Positions 11,695 through 23,452 of a stretch of DNA of 64,000 nucleotides are shown piece by piece. Each line of letters begins with the position of its first letter. Within the stretch, counting starts at the first letter, position 1. The position numbers and the translations under genes were made by a program. The notes beneath the pieces were generated by a model that was not told the origin of the DNA, did no database searches, and worked only from the letters and a program-made list of their open reading frames with translations. Source of the stretch: Leucaena leucocephala (taxonomy: Eukaryota; Streptophyta; Magnoliopsida; Fabales; Fabaceae); NCBI GenBank assembly GCA_037074615.1, contig CM073551.1, forward strand, positions 19,095,750 through 19,159,749, in the 5' to 3' direction.

Positions 11695-12780
11695 TTATTT
11701 TTTAATTTTCCACGTTTGTCCCTCTGTTGTAAAAACCTTTTTCGTGAGAGAGGGAGCGAGAGGGAGAGAGTTCGCTGTCTGTGTGGAAACCTCACAGGGC
11801 CATTTCCTGGTGAAGATAAGTTGACTGCTGACGCATCAGACGCAATTCTTCTTGAATGCTGGTGGATTATCTTATCCCATTCATACTTGATTATCTTGAT
11901 TTTGTTACTATTATTTTCCCCCTCTTGTCATGGATCTTGGTTTTTCCTTTTCTTTCCTGTTTTATGATTTATGGTGTTTGATTTCTTTGGTGGCTGAAAA
12001 TGTCTAGTTATTGCCTCTGCTTGGACTGAAGATAAATGGGGGGCTCAAAGGAAAACCAAAATCATCTGGGCTCACTGATGCCTTCATCAAATCTTCAAGG
12101 TTAACAACATTGAGATCTGAGGAGGAAAAAAAGAGAGCTTTACTAGTTATCCTTTTTATTCATGGAACAGTAATTAAGTTGAAGCATATACCAATCGAGG
12201 TTTTATCTCTTGAATTTGGGATTGATTCTTCTCTCCCTTATATTTTGGTGTCTTTTACAAAGGAGGTTCAAGAATAGAGGGCATCCAGCTTATTAAGGAG
12301 ATGACACAGAATAATCGTTGGGCTCTGAGCAATATCAATCAGAATATTATGGACACTACTCATAAGCTTTGTGTGGTCAACAGAAGAGACCCATTCGGGT
12401 AAGTTCTATAAAAACTCTGAAAATCTAGTCTTGTGCTGATATTTCATCTCTCTCTGTTTTTTTCTCTCTATTTCAATGTAATTGGAAGCATATTGTGCTA
12501 TCTTATATCGGTGTCGGATATACGAGACACGATTGGGGTTTACTTTTTTCAATTATTGATTATTGATTCTTCATAATTATGATATCTATTCTTGATTCTT
12601 CAAAATATGCTAAATTTATGTTTGCTATTCATCATTGTCCTAATTTGATCAAATCAATGCCATGCCATTGTTCTAGAAATGGAGAAAAGAAGCAATTAAG
12701 GATTTGGTGGTGCATCAGACAGTGAATGCAGTAGTAGAAATTGTGAAGGTGAACTAATTGGCAAGCGTTTCAATATGATT
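11695..12780 (+). pseudogene. Captured gene segment of unknown origin
   Basis: A GA-rich leader-like stretch (11740-11775) lies just inside the left TIR. It is followed by open stretches at 11716-11967 and 12011-12277, and by an exon-like piece ending near 12399 at a GT (GGGTAAGTTC). Its last readable phrase in one frame includes EGIQLIKEMTQNNRWALSN. Composition and the splice-like end suggest exons of a host gene broken by frameshifts. I do not recognise the family. Confidence 0.4.
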
Positions 12781-13559
12781 GTTCATTTTTGTGGCTGGTT
12801 AATAGAATTAGTTTTTGTATATCATCATATTTTACTGAAGTCATTGTCTGTAAAGTAGGTTGTATCTATTCCAGAGCATAGTTATGCTGGGGGATATACA
12901 TCGATATCTGACTACAATACTCTCTCTACTCTTATTTTTATATTTCAATGTAATTGCTTTGCTGGTTTGCAATGTTTGACAGACAATATTCCCCCATGAT
13001 ATAAAAGTGTGAATGATACAAAGAGTAGAAAAAAAATACTGTCATGTCATTTAGTGAGGTGGATTTGAGTCTAAAGTTGAGAAATTTATTGGAAGAGTTT
13101 CAACTTTTGAATGTTTGATTTATAAACTATTGTGTACATTTTGATTTTAGTTAAAAATATATTTAAAATATATTGTTATTAATTTGGAGGATATTTGACA
13201 TTTTGTAACTTACCAAAGTGCTCAATAAACTGAGACGCGACAGGCTAATAATTTTCCTTTTATACACAGGTGACCTTTGATGTTATCTAAATATAAAAGA
13301 AAAGACTTATGGAGTTGTTTATGTAATTATATAATGATATTTGATAATGATATATAATATTAAACGCGTGCAGCGTGTTCCTCAATTATCAACAAATTTA
13401 TAATACAGAAGTTATAGCATATTAAATGAGATACCTAGTTATACAATTTGATTACTTTCATATAATATTCTTATCATGGCATATTAAACATGGTAAATGA
13501 TTTTGTTGATTTATATATTATATTAATATATATAATAATTATAAAATTAATAAGGGACA

Positions 13560-14130
13560 ATGTTAAAATTTTATTATATTTCATAATTTTCTTAATTTTA
13601 TCATATATATAAACGAGGTAAAAAGTTTTTTGAGATTCATAAATTAAGAAATAATAATTTTGATATAAATATTGTAAATAAAGAGTAAATAAATTTAAAT
13701 AAAAATATAAGAGTATATTTATCAATTTTTAATTACTTCCCTTCCCCTCCCCTCCCCTCCTAAACCAAATAAGAAACATCATCTCTCCTCCCTACCCTTC
13801 CCTACCCTCCCTTAAATTAACCTAACATAGCCTAAGGTTATGTTTGGTTCAATTAAGGGGAGGGTAGGTTAGGTTAATTTAAGGGAGGGTAGGGAAGGGT
13901 AGGGGAGGATATAAGTGTAAAGGTAGGGGGAGAGATGATATTTCTTGTTTGGTTTAGGAAGGGAGGGGAGGGTAGGTAATGAAAAATTGACAAATATACC
14001 CTCAGGCCTTTATTTAATTTTTTTTGTTTTTTATTTACAATATTTATATCAGAATTATTATTTCTTTATTTATATATTTAAATTTTTTTTACTCATTTAT
14101 ATATATGATTATATGATTATTGTTATTAAA
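13560..14130. repeat. Long imperfect palindrome inside the TIR element
   Basis: The left arm (about 13560-13838) is the reverse complement of the right arm (about 13846-14130). The match covers a C/G-rich inner part (repeated GGGAGGGTAGGG) and an AT-rich outer part (an ATTTACAATATTTATATCA block). The arm starts, GGTTATGTTTGGTT and GGCTATGTTAGGTT, resemble PIF-type MITE ends, so this may be two related MITEs inserted head to head. A transcript could fold into a hairpin of roughly 280 bp. Confidence 0.8.
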
Positions 14131-14689
14131 TATAAAACTAAAATAATTGTATGAGAATTCTATATCCAAATTTAAGCCTTCTGATATACAATCACAAAAT
14201 AAAATTATATATCATTACATAATTACATAGGCCAAAAGTAATTACATAATTACATAAGCATTCTGATACACAATCACAAAACATATTGCAATACCTAAGC
14301 TCACCTACTCTTATTTTCATTTACGAATGGTGGTATAAAAATAATTGATATTGCATTAATAAAGCGAAGGTAACAATTATTTTGAAACTGAAAGAGCATT
14401 ATGTAGTCTGATTATAATTTGTTTATTCAACAATATCTGCGTTATAGAAACCTTGTACAACTTATAAATGGAATAATAATTGTCAAGTGAGGAGGGCAGA
14501 ATTACTTAAAAATTCTTATTGTCTCCATTTTTTATTTAAAATAAAAAATAATTATTAATATAACTTATGTTCTTGTAATCACCTGTCTCCAAAGGATGGG
14601 AAAGAAACAAGTATGAGTTCTTAAAAATTAACAATCAATTGCCATTGCCAATTTCTTCCGCTAATGAAACTGCTTCTTTCAAATTATCA

Positions 14690-16060
14690 ATCCATCCATA
14701 AAAACCAATGGCTAGGGCAAGCCGCATAGACCATATGACTGTTGTTGCAATGGTTGAGTATATTTCTGCAGGTACAGCATCCACATTAATGACATCAACA
14801 TTAACAACTTGTTGATGCAGCTTTCTCCAAACATCATTCCAGCAATCAATTGGCATCCGGTAAACTACATGACGCCGAAACACAATATCCTTAGGATTCT
14901 CTTTAGTTCCTGATGAATTTCCATTCTTATAATATGGTAGAATCACTGCATAATTGAGGCAATAAATATTCAACATGAGGCTTTCACCCAAAAGAAAACT
15001 TATGATTCAAAATGAGGTTGTATGGAGCAACAAACATGGGAGAACAGTTTAAGTATTCTACTAACACATTTTTGTATCATTATAGAACTCAGTGCAACAC
15101 AGCAGTTTGTCTTTATCACTTACAATGTGTTCATCTTTTCTCACTCCATCCCTCCCCTTACCATTCCATCCCCTCCTCTCCAAAAGTTCAAAAGAAAGCT
15201 TTAGTTTGCAACATAAATATTTAGATTTACTTAAACAGAAGATTTAGACACTTGACCTTATATACTTAACATGCTTTTGTCCATCAAATCAGAACAAGTG
15301 GATTTTTAAAATGTTAATAATATTAATAACAAGAGTTTGTCATAGAACATAAAAAATTCATGCCTTAGTTCGATTGGAAACAAGCACCTTAAGTATATAA
15401 GGCTAAGTACAAAAGTTTTTTCCTACATTTAAATAGATATGAATGCACTAGACAAAAATAGCGAGGAATATGGAACTGATTTGATCAACCATGTAATGTA
15501 CTGAATCAAACATTCAATATTTAGCATGAAATATCATAACATGATGTTCACAGTGAGCTGTGATATGTTGATGAACCATCCTATGGACTGCAAACAAAGA
15601 TGGTAACTATAGTTTGTTCTAATATATTTTCTTGTTAGCATTTAAAGTCACCGACCACCTCATATGTAATTGCCAACCAAAACTCGTAAGAAGTCAATGT
15701 TCAATAAAGTAATTAGCCCACAGGATTGTGTCAGCATAATACTCCTGAAAAAAATAAATAATCTACCTGATAAGTTTTGACCATAATTCGAGTACTCCAT
15801 GAACTGGACATTATTTGAATCGAGTAGTTTCAGAAAATCATTGAAGTCTATCCTGTGCGAGTTCTCTGGGTCCCACTCAGTACCCTTTAGTTTGCCACGC
15901 ATAGCCAATAAAGCTCTGCTCCAACATGAAGCCATGACAAGCTGCCTCTCTAACTGCACATTAGCCTTGTTCTTAAATTCTTCTAACTTTTCAAGGATCA
16001 ATGAAAGGCATAGGAAAAAAAAGCAATATTCTGATGCCAGAGGTGGAGTCAGAGTCAGGT
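14690..16060 (-). pseudogene. FTSHI4: Captured FtsHi4 (inactive FtsH-like plastid protein) exons
   Basis: Two consecutive exons are recognisable. Exon A (about 16000-15767) reads KANVQLERQLVMASCWSR, then GKLKGTEWDPENSHRI and LLDSNNVQFMEYSNYGQ, ending at a GT donor at 15766-15765. Exon B starts at 14945 after a TATGCAG acceptor. Splicing gives SVILPYYKNG, then FRRHVVYRMPIDCWNDVW, KLHQQVVNVD and WSMRLALAI up to GWID near 14690. From memory this matches the N-terminal and membrane part of the essential chloroplast protein FtsHi4 (At5g64580). The AAA-ATPase domain is absent. After WIDN the frame leaves the family and stops at 14635. The retained intron shows genomic DNA was captured, not a retrocopy. 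Confidence 0.8.
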
Positions 16061-16365
16061 GTGAGTCCAACCTTGAGTATCCACAATGGTCACCCTATGT
16101 ATGTCTGCAAGATAATTAAAAAATATAGTTTGCGATAAGAGGAATTCTTCTTCAGGCGGACTCTCAATTCCTCTTAAGGCTTCTGGCATCACAAGCACCA
16201 ACGGTGGTGGTTGCCGGAGTACATCGAGCGACCGGCAACAGTTGTTGCAGGCGCGCGCTGACGGAGAAGGAGTCAGAGCACACACGCGGAAGCTGGGAAT
16301 GGCGAAAATGAGAAGGGAAAAAGGGTTTTTACATCCTGAGGGCAATCCTGAAAAATTAAAAAATT
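16061..16365 (-). other. Sub-terminal region before the captured FtsHi4 exons
   Basis: A 96-codon open frame (16345-16055) begins near the right TIR and is less AT-rich than its neighbours. I recognise no domain. It could be a 5' exon or leader of the captured gene, or unrelated filler. Confidence 0.35.
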
Positions 16366-16568
16366 GGCAGGGGTAATTTAGTCAGGATAACACATAATAT
16401 TTCTCACCCCTCTAAAAAATCCCAAATTTGGAGGGGTGAGAGAGAGGGGTAGGGGAGCAAAAAAAGACAAAAATATTCCCCTCCCCTCCCCTCCATTTTT
16501 CCCAACCAAATACACTTATATCTCCCCTACCCTACCTTTTCCTCTAAAACCCCCAACCAAACAATGGC
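16366..16568 (-). repeat. Right terminal inverted repeat (about 203 bp)
   Basis: It is the mirror of 11493-11694, ending in CCCCCAACCAAACAATGGC followed by TTA. Confidence 0.85.
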
Positions 16569-16740
16569 TTAGTCTCTTAACTAAGTGGTAGGAGTTTGAA
16601 TCCTACCCTTAGACATAGAAAGTATCTCATAAACAACTATTTACTCTTAAATGGAGGCCGGGATTAGTCATTATTACTAGTAGTGGATATCTTGATATAT
16701 TTTTTTTATTATCCACCCGATTCATAGGAGCTTTATTTTG
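16569..16740 (+). repeat. Tail of the SINE-like sequence
   Basis: It continues the sequence interrupted at 11492 and holds a B-box-like GTTTGAATCC near 16598, then a non-coding body. The 3' end is unclear and may be the AT-rich stretch before the TA microsatellite. Confidence 0.5.
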
Positions 16741-16865
16741 ACTACATTCGGATATCTTAATATATATATATATATATATATATATGAAAAAAAAAAAGAA
16801 AGATTGCCTTCACACACACAAAAACGTACGTCCATACATACATACATACATACATACATACATTT
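16741..16865. repeat. Microsatellites (TA)n and (CATA)n
   Basis: A TA dinucleotide run lies at about 16759-16784 and a CATA tetranucleotide run at about 16833-16862. Confidence 0.9.
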
Positions 16866-17007
16866 ATATGCCCTGTTGGCCCAATTCAAAAGCAAAAAAA
16901 TGAATGTGCATCGAGTGGGCCACTATGCCTAAGCATGAAAAGGAGTTCTAGCTGACCCGGCCCATGTTTTGTTTTAAATTTTGTGTGAATATTAATTGAT
17001 TTGATTT

Positions 17008-17330
17008 TATATAATAGCTTTTCTTAACTCATCCCATATAATAAGTTGATTTTATAACTATCATGATGAATTTTTAAGATTACATTCTCGTGATTTTATT
17101 TAAAACTAGTTTTTGGTGGATCACTGTGTTCATGATTTATTAATAATTTGATTTCCAATATATTCTATATTATATATAGACATAAATTAATTTTAAATCG
17201 ATATATTAACTTAATATATTTTATGAAAAAATACTATGTATAAAATTGATTATTTACAATTTTGAAGAATGTGACTTTTAGTTTTAGATGCTAATTTTTA
17301 AGTAATATAGTTTAAATGAATTAATTTATT
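17008..17330. repeat. Second copy of the COMT upstream region
   Basis: It resembles 7219-7750, including a block with ATCCCATATAATAAGTTGAT and later matches ending near ATGAATT. No COMT coding sequence flanks it, so this is an orphan promoter-region copy. Confidence 0.7.
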
Positions 17331-20300
17331 ATTTTTTAATAATATTAATTAGATTCTATTACTAGATATCCCAATTTAAGGGTTTGAATTGATTTGTGAT
17401 TTTGATCTATAAGTATATATTTTTTTTCTTTTTAATTATAGGATGCTATATAATCCTCATTAATATGAGGTTGTAGTTTTTGTCAGCGGCAAAATTAATG
17501 GTAATGAGTTTAATGTTAAAAATTAAAATGTCAAGAGAGGTTAAATTTTAACTTTAAAAATCATGGGGTTATATTTAGTTGACCTGGGAGATTTTATAGA
17601 TTTAGCCTAATTTAAATTTAAAAAACCAATGATATACTTTTACCTTTTTGTTCATGTTGCTCATGTATGGATTGTCTAAATTAAATTTAAAATGTGGAAC
17701 TCTAAAGTTTTTTATTTGTAATTTTTAAATGATTAATTTAATTTTTTTAAAAAATATGATAGTTGAAAAATTGTTTTATTTTAGATTCTACACCTATTAT
17801 AATAATAAAATATTAAAAGCATTATAATAAAATAAAATCAAGTATAGACTATCTAAATTTAATCTGAACAACGATTTAGATTTGAAATGAACACCCCACG
17901 CTTATGACCATGAAGAGTATGAAATGTGTCCCCTTTCTATTCAATTTATCTGTATATGTACAGCTCTAGTCAAGGGTATTATCTGGCTTCCTTTTTCTCT
18001 AATTTTCTTCATTGTATGAATTGCTTATATTAAATTTTAATGCATCATATATATATTATTTATATTCAAATCATCCGAATTTAATCTAATAATTCGATCA
18101 ACAAAAAATAAAATAAAAGAATAGGGAGAGAATTAATTTTAAGCATATAAATATATAACTGCTATAGTCCACGGAAGAAAGATTTTTTCTCAACTTTGAA
18201 CAACAAAACTGAGAAAGTGAAACACTTTTGCAGAAAGAAAATAGAGTGACAAATATCAAGCTAACAATATTGGTCCCATTGGCATCTAAGACTAGAAGTT
18301 CATGTGTACTCCCACCAATTAGATATTTTTCATCTCCATAAGTAGAGCGACATAACATGATTTTTTTTATAGAAATAGAAACATTATATATTCTCCTTTT
18401 TAATGGAAAATAAGATCTTTATATTTGACAATTGACATATATCATTTAAAATATCAATATATAGTTCATGTTTGGCTATCTATATAATAGAAAAAGTGTT
18501 GGTAAAAACCAGTTTAGAGAAAACAACCAAACAAGCATATAGTTTACCAGGGGCAAACTAAAATATATCATCATGTAAATATAAAATTTATAACAAATTA
18601 TATTATCATAATTTATAAATAACACTATATATATATCAGTGGTTGATTCATCATTGCCCTGAGTAGGTTTTTGGATGCGATGACCTTACAATGATAATGA
18701 ACCGCAATAACTCCAAATTGTCTGACGGTCGGTTTCAGATTTTGACAGAAAGTAAAGTTCTGTTGGGAGTGATACAGAGGACGTTGTTCATATCCCATGA
18801 AATTATTATATTAGATACTAAAAATGCATTTTTTTATGATAGGGAAATATAAGTTTTAGTATAATTTTAGAGAGAAAACTATGGTTTTGAGAAATACCAT
18901 CCAAACACCTCATAAAATTTATAAGAAGAAAGTTTGAAATCAATTTGTGGGTCAAAATCGATTTTTCTAAAACATAGTTTGAAGGTCAACTTGCAGTGGA
19001 TATAACTTTCTCGATTTAAATTTAAATTAGGCAATTGACCAATAATTGAAGAGCTCTCTGAGTTTAGTTTCTAATGCAATGAGATTCATTCTAAAAAGCT
19101 TCATATTTTGAAAAATATAATCAAAATAGTGATTAAATATCAGAAGCGTTTTAAAAGCCTTACATAAATTAATTTCTCAAACGCATAAAAGCCTTACAAT
19201 TTTTCTAATGTGATTTTATTTATTTAAAGGGGAATCAAAACCCTCTCACTCAACCAACTTGGCAATATTGGGTGAGATGAGAAGCTTTTTATTGTTTTTA
19301 AGAATCAATTTAAGGTCCTATGAAAAAAATGTAATAATCAAAATGTATCAATGAACAACATGAACTTGTCATTTATTATTGTACCAAAACTTATATTACA
19401 TACTGCTTATTTATTATGAGATTTTTTAGTGATTATATTTAATTTTTTAAGACCTTATAGTAAATTATTTTCTTAAAAATTTTACCCCTAACCTAGTCAT
19501 TTTCTATAGGGAAGGGACACACACAACCACCACATACCTATTTTGGGAGTTTGATAAATCTTATAACCTCTCCTGTTTAAAGGAAGTGTGGAATTTTCAC
19601 TTGAACCAAAAGCTCTTTGCAGATCAATGAAAAGTTGCTTGGCGGATGTCTCTAGCTTAGCTAGCGACCGTCCCACTTAGTCTGAAAAAGCTTATACAAT
19701 TGCTTATGTACGTACTTCTCCCTCCAACTCACATCATTCACAATTTTTCTGACTCGATTATATTTATTTGTAATGGGAAACAAAAAGTGAATATTGAGTT
19801 TTAAAATGACAGAGTGAAAAGTAGAGACTAAGATGAGAATATAGAGATAGATATATGGGCATATAAAAAATTAATATTCATAATAATAATAAAAAATATC
19901 ACTTGATGTGGTTTAAACTCGAACAAAAAACACTATTTGGACGATGGCAAATAAAATAGCGATGGCCCCACTCTTAGTCTGAAAAATCTTATAGAAGTGT
20001 TTTTTGTACGTACTTCTCCCTCCAAGTAGATATTTTCATATATATAGATTTTTGTTCACGTGTAGTCTAGGGCTCCATTTGTGATACAACCCTCCAAATA
20101 AAGGCCAAGTTGAGGGACACATTGTGCTGTCAATATTGGATGTGAAAATTTGAGTTTGGTCGTAAAAGTTAAAGATAATTCATTTTATCACTTAGGGTTC
20201 TTTAATATGTACCTGAGAATAGAAACTAATTATTACTTCAGAATGACCTACCAAGCTTCAATAATTCCAAGCTGTCCAAGTCTAACTTGTAGTTTCAGAT

Positions 20301-23146
20301 CTTTTGACCGAAAGAAGTTCTCAAGTCATTGATAATGGGAACGAAGACGTACATTTATTCCACTTCTGCTAATCCAATTAAATTCTTCATATTAGAGACG
20401 CGACGAATTTATATTTAATTGAAACAATGGATACACGGCAACGAACGAAAATTGTTTAAGACTTTGGTAATAAATACTGGCTTCTTTACTCTTTTTCTTT
20501 TTATTAAATTACTGAGAAGTTGATTAATTGCACTATATATATAGTGTAATCAAAATCGAATATTGGGTTTCTTAGTTATAATTATATTCATATACACAAT
20601 ACAATCCATTATGCTTAAATAGTAAAAAATAATTAAGCAAAATACATGTGGAAACAAAAGAGCACATTAATGTATAAGACGTAAAATAAATCATATGCTT
20701 GAGGCCTTGAGCCACAATTTATGAATCCTATAACAGTTAAATTTATATCATTTGAACCTTTGTCAATAACAATTTATTGAGATCATATATCAAAGCGTTG
20801 CATGGCTATGACAACCCCAATTGAGAAAACAGTTTACCGTTTTTATTAGACCTCACAACTTTTATATCTTCTTTTCTGGTTGATTTTCAACTTCTCGTCT
20901 GAATGTATAGACTTTTTCTTTAAAAAGATAAATGTAACCAACCATAAGAAGTTGTCAATAGAGAATCTATTAAAAAAAAGGGATCAAGTATTCTTCACCT
21001 CCTATACAAGTTGGAAATGGTTCACACATATATTAATTCCTTCCTCCACCACATTTTGAAAAAGTTTTATGTTCCAATCCTGTTAGAACTCATTGTGCAA
21101 ACTATATGAAGCAATTAATATTTTTTTCAATAGTATCCATGATATGGATATTGTTGAATGATTATAGTGGGAGAGAATGATTGAGAGATATAAGTAGAAT
21201 TGACTTAAAATTAATTGTATTTAATTAAGGGTATTTTCATAAATATAAAAATCTTCTTCATAATTTGTATTTAATAAAAATCTTTTTCATAAATATAAAC
21301 ATTTTCTATATAAATAAAAATGTAGGGAGTATTATATAATATATATATACACACTCACCAGAGAAAATTCTTTTCTAGTGCAGGAGAATCCAAGTGGAGA
21401 GAAAAAGTTGGAGAAAATTTGGTGAACCCCACACACATCTATTGATTTTTTTCTCTCCACTTGAACTACTCTAGGTCAAGAATCCATGCTCTCTATATGT
21501 CACTTCAAGTAACATGGAACTTGTGGTATTTTTATTGACACATTTGGTTTGTTTTCCTTCATGGCAATCGATATGACTAACAAAATTTGAAAAAAAAAAA
21601 ATCTATGACATTAACTAATTTCTTTAGTCTTTTCTCATGTTTGGATTGTCCTGCTTACAAAAGCTTCCTCGACTTTCATGCCAAATGTAAAAAGTTAATT
21701 GAAAATGTGCTATTCCAATTATGCTAATAGATAAAAAAAAATCCATTTTGAAAAGTTTTTTATGCCAAAAAATACTTATAATTATAATGATATGAAACTC
21801 TTCTTCTCTAACTCTCCTATTCTCACCCATTTTTCTAAATTGCTTTTATCGTTTTCTTATGCAATACATATGAGATTATAACTGAATCTTTTTTTCTTTT
21901 TGAAGATTGTATTAATTGCTTTTCTAATATGTAAATGCTATTAAAATATGTAGAGAAATACTATAAGCATATAAGTAAAGTTGCATGGAATCTAATAAGA
22001 TGTAAGAAGAATGAGTGAAAGAATAAAAATATTCGACAAAGCTCAAGATTGGGGCATTGTATATGCTTATAAATAATTAATTTTTTTTTTAAAATTGATC
22101 AGCTTCTTTCAAAGTATGATATATCTATCCTATACATTAATGCAAGAAACATCCTAATCATTGTATATATAAAAATTATAACTGGTACCATGTATTATTG
22201 TTGTAGATTATTGATTATATCATTTTTATTTTCTTATAAGGAAATAAAAAGTTAGATATTACTTGAGACAATTGATACACAGCAACCAATCCTCAAAATG
22301 GTTTCAGATTTTAGTGAAAAATAGTAGTTTAACTTCCTTTTTTTCTTTCTATATTACACTAAGAATCAAGTTGCACTGTATAGCACAACCGTTATATTCT
22401 AACTTCAATTTCTCGGTTTTTGGCTAAGTATCAAATTTTGATCACGTGAAAATTTTGTTGACTGACACTGGGAATCATATTGAAACTTCAATTATTTCTG
22501 CAAAATAAAAAAGGTAATGATCTGATCATAAATGTAAGAGTTAGTATATATATTTATTTTAATTCTAAATATAATATTTCAATCCACTTTATCTTTCAAA
22601 TTCATAATTTTGTTCTTAAACCCTCTGTGTTGATTATACATATTAAAGATGTAATTTCTCATTCAAATGATTAGAATATATATTTTAAAAAAAACTAACA
22701 CACATTTTTTTATAAATAATTAATTTAATTAATTTTTCTCTTCCTCGTTTGACCATGTCTTTTTGAATTTCTTTGTTCAATTTACTATTCTTTTTTTTTT
22801 AAGTTAATTTTTTGGGGGAGTTCATATATTTTTATTTCTTTTTTTAATTTTTTTAAAAAATTTTGAGAAGTCTAATCTATTTTAAAATGAATATAATATT
22901 CTTAAATGTTAAAGACAAAAATAATACGTTTGGTCAATTTTCTTTTTTCATATTTAAAGGAAAGTTTAGAAACATAATAAATACTAGAGAAATAGAAAGG
23001 TTATACTCAATGAGTCATAAAGTAATGAACTAAAGTTCAAATCTTATTTAGGAGATGTCTCCACATTTAATGCCTGATAACCTTCTAATAAAGACCAAGT
23101 GCGCCTAACAAAATAAGAAAGTAACTTCTTTAATTGTGAGAGAAGT
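17331..23146. other. Long AT-rich region without a supportable gene
   Basis: I see no complete gene. Weak signals: a short minus-strand frame at 18358-18098 with no known motif; diverged direct repeats (about 18660-18830 against 20210-20400, and 19678-19740 against 19972-20035 around a GTACGTACTTCTCCCTCCAA phrase); and a small inverted repeat at 21401-21463 (AAGTGGAGAGAAAAA and its complement). SINE-like wording near 22985-23110 is too decayed to call. Confidence 0.5.
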
Positions 23147-23172
23147 GTATACGCGCGCGCGCGCGCGCACAT
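23147..23172. repeat. Perfect alternating purine-pyrimidine tract, (CG)n core
   Basis: The tract runs GTATAC, then about eight CG units, then CACAT without a break in alternation. Such tracts can adopt Z-DNA. It lies about 170 bp upstream of the phospholipase TATA box. Confidence 0.85.
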
Positions 23173-23343
23173 AAGATTTTACTTCCAATGAAGTTATAAC
23201 TTCATCCTGCTCACTGCACCAGCTAATAACTAATAACTATCCATTCATTACTTAAATACAACCTAGTCACCTCTTATATTTGGATTCATTAAGTGGGAGA
23301 TTTAATGAGAGACTGTATCCATTCTATAACTACTGTCTCTCCC

Positions 23344-23351
23344 TATATATA
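23344..23351 (+). promoter_or_regulatory. TATA box of the phospholipase A1 gene
   Basis: CTATATATAG lies 22 bp before an upstream ATG (23366) and about 105 bp before the ATG at 23453. A start site about 30 bp downstream of the box would fall after 23366, so the ATG at 23453 is the better start. Confidence 0.65.
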
Positions 23352-23452
23352 GTTACCAAAATCACATGTCACCAAGGGGATCAATGAAGTTATATACATA
23401 TAGTTGCTCTCACATTCTTATTCATTCATCTTACGCTATATATCTCAAAACC

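Larger units (their letters stand above)
11493..16568. mobile_element. 5.1-kb PIF/Harbinger-like TIR element carrying gene fragments (Pack-TYPE)
   Basis: Inverted repeats of about 200 bp bound the element. Their outer ends read TGCATTGTTTGGTTGGGG on the left and, in reverse complement, GCCATTGTTTGGTTGGGG on the right. TTA lies immediately outside both ends (11490-11492 and 16569-16571), the target-site size and sequence expected for PIF/Harbinger. The flanks read continuously as one SINE-like sequence once the element is removed, which supports the borders. No transposase was recognised, so it is non-autonomous. Inside are exons of FtsHi4 entering from the right end, a second transcribed-looking segment entering from the left end, and a long palindrome. 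Both cargo segments have their 5' side towards a TIR. Confidence 0.8.

Noticed and set aside
22985..23110. Possible SINE or tRNA-like sequence
   Set aside because: The A and B box wording is too degraded to separate from chance.
23366..23452. Upstream in-frame ATG of the phospholipase gene
   Set aside because: It lies only about 15 bp after the TATA box, so the transcript should begin downstream of it. The ATG at 23453 is preferred.
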